A DNA stretch of 64,000 nt from Elysia crispata. Its lineage: Eukaryota > Mollusca > Gastropoda > Plakobranchidae. Position numbers and translations under genes: made by a program. Location: assembly GCA_033675545.1 (NCBI GenBank), contig JAWDGP010005301.1, forward strand, positions 97,001-161,000, given 5' to 3'. The number at the start of each line of letters is the position of its first letter. The stretch's first letter is position 1. Under the pieces are notes generated by a model. It worked only from the letters and a program-made list of their open reading frames with translations, made no database searches and was not told the origin of the DNA. This document shows positions 58,501 to 64,000 of the stretch, one piece after another.

Positions 58501-59165
58501 CAATAAACCATCGAGGTTTTAGATGTATCGAGAGCAGCCAGTCTTTTGACAACACAGGAGGTCAGTGTAGAAGACGAAGTGATGATCACGGAGGTTATTC
58601 TCTTCACTATGGTAGAGACAATAATAGCGAACACCCTGATAATGTTGAAGAGACCATGCATTCAAAAAGGTTAATTAATACCTTAGACTTCGCTCGTGGA
58701 CGACCCAATTGTAATGGGGACGGCTTCGCGCAACAAGTAACACCGAGTTCATCTACTCGAAGACTTGAGGAGCAGGATACATGTTACAGTCCCCTGATTC
58801 CACACAGTCAGTGCACGCTTTTTCCTCCAGCACCTAGTTCAACAGCTCAATCTTCTGTGGCATGCCCACTCTATTCTGAACAAGTACAGCAGAACATTTT
58901 AACCGATAGTTTCCATTTCAGTCAAAGACAAGGGAGTTTACAGAATTCTCCTAAACCTAGATTGAGTTTCTTGCAAGCAGGGCTAATGTCTCAGGCTGGA
59001 TGCATGGAGGGCCCAGCTTTGGAGCGCTATCAGCAGCTAGTACTGGAGTGGCAGTTTGTTGCCCATGTCATGGACAGACTGCTTTTCTGGCTGTTTCTGG
59101 TCCTGGCCATTGTTTGCTCCTTATCGATTCTGGTCATTAAGCCGTTATTTAAGCCTGAACTTTGA
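31009..59165 (+). CDS. Nicotinic acetylcholine receptor alpha-type subunit, seven coding exons
   Basis: CDS is join(31009-31224, 44280-44324, 49274-49383, 51401-51598, 53035-53235, 57331-57467, 58234-59165): 1,839 nt, 612 residues, all phases consistent. It is a Cys-loop pentameric ligand-gated channel subunit of the plasma membrane. Seen: signal peptide (1-18), ligand-box residues W84 (loop D), Y122 (A), W178 (B), and Y219, C221-C222, Y226 (C); the vicinal cysteines mark an alpha subunit. The Cys-loop is C157-C171 with 13 residues between. M1 is about 241-262; M2 270-292 ([17 protein letters not shown]) with E269 at -1', L279 at 9' and E290 at 20', a cation-selective pattern; M3 303-326; M4 585-604. 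The M3-M4 loop is long, about 250 residues. N-glycosylation sequons at N29, N53, N142 and N189. Closest in feel to invertebrate alpha7/9/10-like subunits; exact orthology not determined. Confidence 0.95.
31858..32335. repeat. ~480-bp (TTC)n/(TCC)n tract
   Basis: Starts with irregular TTC/CTC, then about 12 TCC units (31,905-31,942), then about 130 TTC units to 32,335, with rare interruptions (GTC near 32,101; TAC near 32,116, 32,143 and 32,173; TTTTC near 32,207). It is strictly polypyrimidine on the + strand over hundreds of bases, so the - strand is GAA. Lies about 0.6 kb inside intron 1. Confidence 0.97.
34170..34810 (-). repeat. Unnamed interspersed repeat, copy 2
   Basis: The reverse complement of 34,501-34,810 aligns with 3,284-3,766; TCTAGA-rich text from 34,240 to 34,450 continues it. 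The copy ends CCCGTT exactly where a (AAT)n tract starts, resembling the 3' tail of a non-LTR element or SINE read on the + strand. It lacks the 155-bp extra segment of copy 1. Confidence 0.6.
34811..34998. repeat. (TAA)n microsatellite with GAT and GAA patches
   Basis: (AAT)n at 34,811-34,869, (GAT)n at about 34,870-34,896, (AAT)n to about 34,982, then (AAG)n to about 35,006. Directly adjoins repeat copy 2 and may be its expanded tail. Confidence 0.95.
42190..42410 (-). pseudogene. Mariner-like transposase relic, C-terminal part
   Basis: On the - strand [20 protein letters not shown] matches the 'LFg.LK.hL.gkrF..dd.l' block after the last catalytic Asp of mariner transposases. About 120 bp on, in another register, is LHGDYVEK, the usual mariner C-terminal 'GDYVEK'. 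Stops and register changes break it throughout, and no terminal inverted repeats were identified. An old, dead insertion inside nAChR intron 1, antisense to the gene. Confidence 0.5.
43147..43183. repeat. (GT)n, A-run and G-run cluster
   Basis: GTGTGTGTGTGTGTGG, then ten As, then about 13 Gs in direct succession, in intron 1. Low-complexity only. Confidence 0.9.
44280..44324 (+). CDS. nAChR exon 2 (45 bp)
   Basis: Residues 73-87, [15 protein letters not shown], phase 0 at both ends. Acceptor TCTATTTTCAG, donor GTGAGT. The 45-bp length and the NVWLEQ content match the conserved small exon of animal nAChR genes. W84 is the loop D tryptophan. Confidence 0.95.
45904..45982. repeat. (CT)n microsatellite
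   Basis: About 39 pure CT units in intron 2. Confidence 0.97.
47280..48230 (+). mobile_element. Ty3/gypsy LTR retrotransposon fossil (integrase region)
   Basis: The + strand carries remains of a retroelement integrase: a zinc-binding region (FFYWPGI, CKTCDSC), part of the rve catalytic core ([11 protein letters not shown]) and text in the position of the C-terminal region. The style is that of Ty3/gypsy pol. It is a fragment, clearly broken in several places, without recognisable gag, protease or reverse transcriptase and without a confirmed LTR pair. An AATAAA-bearing segment near 48,430 might be LTR-derived. Inserted in sense orientation in nAChR intron 2. Decay suggests an old insertion. 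Confidence 0.7.
49274..49383 (+). CDS. nAChR exon 3 (110 bp)
   Basis: Residues 88-123 plus two bases of codon 124: [20 protein letters not shown], then [16 protein letters not shown]. Acceptor CTCTGTGCACAG, donor AG|GTGGGT. Contains the loop [10 protein letters not shown] motif (Y122). Confidence 0.95.
49384..51400 (+). other. nAChR intron 3 (2.0 kb)
   Basis: GTGGGT...TTTCCTTAG. AT-rich. The ORFs of 66-147 codons here show no coding character. Confidence 0.85.
51401..51598 (+). CDS. nAChR exon 4 (198 bp, Cys-loop and loop B)
   Basis: Completes S124 and codes residues 125-189 plus two bases of R190. Contains [18 protein letters not shown], the Cys-loop [15 protein letters not shown] (C157-C171) and GSWTYDG with W178. 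Acceptor CATATTTCCTTAG, donor AACAG|GTTAGC. Confidence 0.95.
51599..53034 (+). other. nAChR intron 4 (1.4 kb)
   Basis: GTTAGC...GCCTAACCAG. Contains the (GA)n tract at 52.4 kb and otherwise AT-rich text. Confidence 0.85.
52385..52548. repeat. (GA)n microsatellite
   Basis: Irregular GAGATA from about 52,380, then a pure (GA)n run at about 52,457-52,547, in intron 4. Confidence 0.97.
53035..53235 (+). CDS. nAChR exon 5 (201 bp, loop C and M1)
   Basis: Completes R190 and codes residues 191-256 plus two bases of S257. Holds the agonist-binding loop [12 protein letters not shown] (C221-C222), then [20 protein letters not shown] and PCLWLTIL of M1. Acceptor CGCCTAACCAG. The exon ends CTAAG and is followed by GCATGT, a GC donor. 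Confidence 0.95.
53965..55697 (-). mobile_element. LINE (non-LTR retrotransposon, RTE-like) fragment A
   Basis: On the - strand, 5' to 3': a linker (55,697-55,509; [20 protein letters not shown]), a pre-RT region (55,426-55,250; [20 protein letters not shown]), the reverse transcriptase fingers and palm (55,260-54,673), then a C-terminal domain to about 53,990 with [19 protein letters not shown] and [15 protein letters not shown] motifs visible: [22 protein letters not shown] (usual QGC) and YVDD (usual YADD). It is 5'-truncated (no endonuclease) and has several frame changes and stops. The - strand 3' end runs into a short CAACAACAAC-rich tail. Dead copy, antisense in nAChR intron 5. Clade uncertain. 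Confidence 0.85.
55744..56640 (-). mobile_element. LINE fragment B (C-terminal half of a second element)
   Basis: On the - strand, separate from fragment A: text resembling 'FKYLG..ISSD.RNNT...I.QGKK.FQRMK' (about 56,380-56,290), then '[14 protein letters not shown]' (about 56,215-56,175), an A-run interruption, then [20 protein letters not shown] and [12 protein letters not shown], ending with [12 protein letters not shown] near 55,795. These are hallmarks of the C-terminal domain of RTE-like LINEs, but of a different family from fragment A (RDRGAW versus RRQWYDD). No RT core remains. Broken and old. Same orientation as fragment A, directly upstream of it. Confidence 0.75.
57331..57467 (+). 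CDS. nAChR exon 6 (137 bp, M2 pore)
   Basis: Completes S257 and codes residues 258-302 plus one base of G303: [20 protein letters not shown], then [20 protein letters not shown]. Holds the entire channel-lining helix: E269 (-1'), T272 (2'), T276 (6'), L279 (9'), V283 (13'), E290 (20'). No anion-type Pro insertion. Acceptor CCGCCCATATCAG, donor GG|GTAAGA. Confidence 0.96.
57468..58233 (+). other. nAChR intron 6 (766 bp)
   Basis: GTAAGA...TCAACGCCAG. Nothing else recognised. Confidence 0.85.
58234..59165 (+). CDS. nAChR exon 7 (M3, cytoplasmic loop, M4)
   Basis: Residues 303-612. M3 is [20 protein letters not shown] and so on, followed by [13 protein letters not shown], the usual post-M3 text. 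A single exon then codes a ~250-residue, Ser/Pro/Gln-rich cytoplasmic loop, the pre-M4 helix [14 protein letters not shown] and M4 (585-604), ending KPLFKPEL. Loop and M4 lie in one exon without introns, whereas many nAChR genes split this region. Confidence 0.95.
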
Positions 59166-59398
59166 CTGTATACTCGATCTAGCAGCATGCTACAGATGGA
59201 AAAAAAATTACCTATTTCAATTTATAGTTATGATATGCATCAGCTAAATGCCTCATTCTGTCTTTTGAATCCATTTTAAAGTTTAATTTCTTTATTAAAA
59301 ATTTTTATGGTCTTTAAAGTTTGATTAATTCACGCGCATTTTGAGATAGTTATTCATGCTATGCATTCAGAGAGGTACTTTATGCTTAAATGCGTTTG

Positions 59399-59404
59399 AA
59401 TAAA
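59399..59404 (+). terminator. Candidate poly(A) signal of the nAChR gene
   Basis: AATAAA about 235 bp after the stop codon (GTTTGAATAAAAGTTT). It implies a short 3' UTR. Confidence 0.5.
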
Positions 59405-62400
59405 AGTTTATCGAGTGAGAAGTACCAGTAACAATACAGTAAAGTGTCCCCATTGATAACTATTGTCACGATTTGGACCTACAGTGTTGAAACAGTTTTA
59501 ATTCAGGGTCTTCTTATCAGGTGAAAACCTTTGAATCCTAGCTCTTTACGTATGATTCAACGAGCTGTTCTTGAAGATGACCTGCCATTTTCTATAAAGG
59601 CATTTATTTCATTTTGCGCACAATATACTACTATGCATTTCTTGGTCAATACTCAGTTATAAACGTGATTTTTTAATGCAATTTTTATTCTTACAAGTAG
59701 TTAAGTTGATTTAAATTCAAGTCAGTAAACATAAATTAAAAAACCATACTATACATTACATCCTGCTTCAAACTTAATTTTTTATTGATTACTTTAATAG
59801 CTTATAAATCTGAGCAAAGATAGATGAAAATTTATGATTCTTAAAGTAAAGAGAAAGATATGGGAAAGTATGAATTGTGGAAGACATGAAAGAAACTACA
59901 TATAAAAACCTCACTGCTATAAAAAGCAAAACAAAAATGTGATAACATATAAGAAAAGAATAACACAACACAAAAGAACTATATTTAAAAAAAAAAAACG
60001 ATCATGAAAAATATTGTAATTGTCAATCATTTATTTTTCTCTTTTTATACTCCCTTTCCCCAAATCCTGTGGAGTTAAATTTTTGACTTTCGACATATAA
60101 TTTGTTCTTCCTGAGAAACCAACAAATAAAAAAAACAACATAAAAAATGCAGAATATATTTGCTTCACATTTAGCCTTCACCAATTTAGATCCCATTCAC
60201 AGATTGCATGATTCAACAAAAATATCCGCTTGTGGAAACAAGTGAAGGAATAAATAAATATATTGATTGTACAACATGCGCATACTTTTTCCAGCTCTGT
60301 TGTTCCTATTTATAATCCTGAGGTACACTTAAGGGATAATATAGTATTAAAAATTCCTTCCTCTCCTTTATAATACATTAAAAAAATGAGGCTTATCACA
60401 TGTAAAGGAAAATAAAAAAACAATATTAAACCCAAACATTTTCTTCACACTTTGAGCTATCCTCGCTATCTTGTGTTTGTTCTGAGAAAAAGCTACACTT
60501 TAATGAATATAATCAATGACTAAATTTGTAATTTGCATACCCTGACTCATGCCTATTTGGACTCATATATTGTGTTTAAAATCAAGATTAGACTTATCAG
60601 CAAGGAATCAAATATTAAGATTATTCTCATACAAATAAAAAAGCAATAAAAAAAACAACTTGATCTTGCTTAAACTTGTCCAAAACTGTATATTATAAGA
60701 TATAAAAAAATAAGTTACAAAAAAAGTATGAATTTGTTTACAAAAATATTGTTCTTAACTATCAAACAATGTATGCCTGCCTAAATTTTTTGGCAGAGTT
60801 AGGAATGGTAAAGACAAAATGAAGCTGAGGCAGGTTATAATTATTTCTATTATTTTGAATACATTCTGAATGACAAAAGCTTCATTTAAAGTCAATTATA
60901 TTATATGCTGATAACCTTTTCAATTCATGGTTATACAGTATGGCCCAAATCCAGTTTGAACACTTTGTGAGATGAAACAATCACCATCTTAACCACAACC
61001 ACATGCCATCCCCATTTGGATAAAAATGCTTGCAGATTATATTTGAACACTTCACCCTGTGACACATGACAGAGAAAATTGGTATGTGTGCAAAAGGCTT
61101 CACCAATTTGGTAAAAGATACACCCAAAAACAGATCAAATTAATACCTGCAATTTGCAAGCCAAAATTGAACATTTTCAGTCTAAGCAACAGATGCTTTA
61201 AAAAAGGTCTCAAAAGGCTAATTAGCTGTCAATCATATAATATGTTAAAAATGTTCTCTGAAAGTAATTGTTAAAAAATTTTGCAAGAGATGGGAAACAA
61301 GTTAATTATACTATTTAAAAGCATAGCAAAATATATTTGAAACATCTCCAATCAAAAGATTAGGGCAGCACATATAATTATTTCCCAATATAATATCTTA
61401 TACAGTTTATCCCATTTTATCACTTGTGTGACTCATGTTTTACCATACAACATTGAGAATAACTTTAATGTGTACATCAAAATATTCACAAAAACTCTTA
61501 GAAGCATCATCAAATATATAAGAAAAAATTCATTACATATATAACTTTGTTAATTAAACATGTTTAAAAATCTAAAGAATTTTTAAAGAGAGGTTTATCA
61601 GCAAATTTGGAAATTAAAATAAAGCTAACAGTGCTGTTTCCAAGACACAATTAAAGATTACTATGAAAAAAAGTGTACAAACATATGAATTTAAACCTTA
61701 TATTGTGAAATAAAGAATCCAATGACCCACAAACCCTAAAAAAAAAAGTTCATAGGGTGAGGGAACTGCTCTCTTTATTTTACAAAATCATTTTGAGGGA
61801 AATTTGTTTATAATAAAAATTTGAAAAAAAAATTACTTAGCCCCTTTTGAGCCAGATTATAATGTTGTACTTTAATTATAATTTAAGAGACCTAAGACAG
61901 TCTTTGATGCATATTTTTTTGCCTCTAACAAATTTTAATACATCAGTTATCAATAAACTGATTCATTCAACCTTGTTTTTATACTTAGGCATTTTACAGA
62001 AGACCCTTCATAAAGTAAAAAAAAAAATATATATTTTCATATATATATATATATATCATAATTATCATTCTTTCATTTTTCCACACTGAATTGCCTATGC
62101 AAAGCTCATCAGGTGTCAAAATAAAACTGTACACAAAGAAATACAATCAAACAAACCAACCAAATATGAAAAAGAGCCTGAAAATAATTCAAGCTTGGAG
62201 ACAGATGATCATATTAGTATTGAATGCGCTGAAATTTCCTGCATTTTTAAAGGATCAACTTGAAGTTCAAAATTAAAACATTTTGTAAGATTAAGACCGC
62301 ATAAACTTAAAGTAAATTCTCTTTTGGTAAATTGCATTTAAGAATAAGAACTTGCATTTTACCATCATTATATAAAAAGTGAGCTTATGAATATGAAAAA

Positions 62401-64000
62401 AGATAGTGTTAACTTCATGTTCATTAATTAATTAATGAATTCGAATATAAATTATATTTTTCTTGTGCACAGCACCACATAATATTTACTTTGGTTATGA
62501 AACAGATTTCATGAGAATATTGTTGATATATTTTGAGTCAGGCAATTAAACCTTGAAACAATCTTTCTTATACAGTATAGAATAGATAAATATGAAATGT
62601 ATATAATGCTGAATTTGATAGAAATGAATGGAAAGAAAAAGAAACCTATTAAGATCACCATCCCAAAATTTCTTAAGCGTAATTCAGTTTTTTTGGTCAT
62701 TATGATTTGTTATATTTCATAAAAATAATTTCCTATTGATGACAATCCCAACTGTAATTTCTTATGTTAGTGAAATAAGTTTTTTGAAATGTAAAGCATT
62801 TAACAGAAAAATGGATTTCATATTTTTCGTGATCAATTCATTATTTTGGCTTTGTGATTGAGCAAAAATTTGAAATATTACAAGAAAAAAATCACAGGGT
62901 AAAGATTGCATCCTTTTTACCATGGCACATTTCTCAATATCTAAAATGTGAATCTTTGTGTTTTCATTTCATTTTAAACTATTAAAGTTCATGTTATTCA
63001 AAAGAAAGAATACTTAAACAAAGATGGAATTTGATTTCATACCAATAGCATTTTCTTTAGTCAGGTGAGATTCCTTGATTATAAAGAAAAATCATGGAAG
63101 ATGCTTTTATTATATCAGTCATATAATTAAGAATTCTGATTTGGTCAGTGCTTTGTTCCAAGCTATAAAGATACAAAATTATGACAAGAATGAAGAACAC
63201 AACTAATTTCTATTAATATGACAGGTGGTATAGGATTTTTAGGCTCATGTCGGAAATATCTGCTTTTAGCTATTAGGAATCAGTTTTTCAAGGTTTCCCA
63301 CTTTTTAGCCTCTTATGAACTATCAAACATTTTTCTATCTTGTCAAAAAGGGTCAAAGTCCAAAAGAAACTTTAAATACGTTTTATAGTGTTTTTGTGAA
63401 GATAAACTGCAACCCTGCATGAAAACTTTCCCCAACTTAAGACACGTTTTTTTTTTCAGTTTCTCATTCCCCAGCCTTATGTTAAGTTTTGCCTCATATC
63501 TCAGCCAAATAATAATATATTCTAAAAAATCCAACTGTTTTATGTAGGGCATTGGTTGGGCTTTCAAAAAAATATGGAAATCACAATTTGTCCAAACTTG
63601 TCATTGAGCCTGAAAATTGCAGGCCACCTCACATGAAGCACACTAGAGTCAAGAAGATAAAGACTAAAGTTTAAGTATCTTTGTTAATACAGAAACTTGA
63701 AAAAAAAATTAAATTAAACAAACACCATATACATGTACTCTCTTTTTTTTAAAATGTGGATTAAACAAAAGCATAACTTTGCGGAATTATAGGAGGCGCA
63801 TATTTTTCTCTGCCTCATTTGATCAGGAACTTTATTTTAAGAAGTGAAAAAAGGAAGCGTTTAACGTGTTCTTCTTTCATATGGGTTTACGAGCAATTAA
63901 GGTAAAATACCTGCTCATACGTGGTAGAAATATTTTGTTCAACATAAAAAAGATGATACGCAAAATGATAAACTTATAATTTTCATTTCATTTTCAATTT
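59405..64000. other. AT-rich end of window, no gene seen
   Basis: 4.6 kb with no supported coding segment, only short A-runs and a small (TA)n at about 62,041-62,056. There are few microsatellites and no recognisable transposon, unlike the rest of the window. A long 3' UTR of a convergent - strand gene (for example with the - strand AATAAA near 59,780) is possible but unproven. Confidence 0.4.

Overview
This is an AT-rich, intron-rich and repeat-rich animal nuclear window. Long introns, abundant (GA)n/(CT)n/(TTC)n microsatellites, Tigger/pogo, Merlin/ISXO2, mariner, RTE-like LINE and Ty3/gypsy remains, and an invertebrate-type nicotinic receptor point to a lophotrochozoan, most likely a mollusc (gastropod-like). 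The species cannot be named from the sequence. I saw no rRNA, tRNA or CRISPR.

Two host genes can be reconstructed exon by exon, both on the + strand. The first (8.9-9.9 kb) is a small two-exon gene for an 81-residue serine palmitoyltransferase small subunit (SPTSSA/B family). Its only coding intron carries the marks of a minor-spliceosome (U12-type) intron, and its first coding exon has been partly duplicated in tandem. The second (31.0-59.2 kb) is a seven-coding-exon nicotinic acetylcholine receptor alpha-type subunit of 612 residues. Its exon phases all agree; one of its introns starts with GC instead of GT.

Layout. 0-4.9 kb: Merlin/ISXO2-like transposase fragment, a foldback repeat, a large GA/GACA microsatellite and one copy of an unnamed TCTAGA-rich repeat. 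4.9-7.4 kb: a complete-length but inactive Tigger (pogo) DNA transposon with TA target duplication. 7.4-10.8 kb: the SPTSSA-like gene with two Tigger-type MITEs, one in the duplicated exon block and one in the 3' UTR. 10.8-30.9 kb: mostly non-coding, with a CpG-richer block at 12.4 kb, several hairpins, a relic of a transposase-like ORF at 20.5-21.0 kb, and some exon-like segments (13.3, 16.8, 18.5, 23.5 and 25.8 kb) that I cannot assign. 30.9-59.4 kb: the nicotinic receptor gene. Its introns hold a ~480-bp TTC tract, the second copy of the unnamed repeat, a mariner relic, a broken Ty3/gypsy integrase fossil and two antisense LINE fragments. 59.4-64 kb: AT-rich, no gene seen.

The two genes are not functionally linked in any obvious way: one acts in sphingolipid synthesis in the ER, the other is a cell-surface ligand-gated ion channel. 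No new multi-gene system was found. The most notable items are the U12-type intron with exon duplication in the SPTSSA-like gene, the GC-AG intron in the receptor, a PCNA-box-like tail on the Tigger transposase, and two phase-compatible unassigned exon candidates at 23.5 and 25.8 kb.
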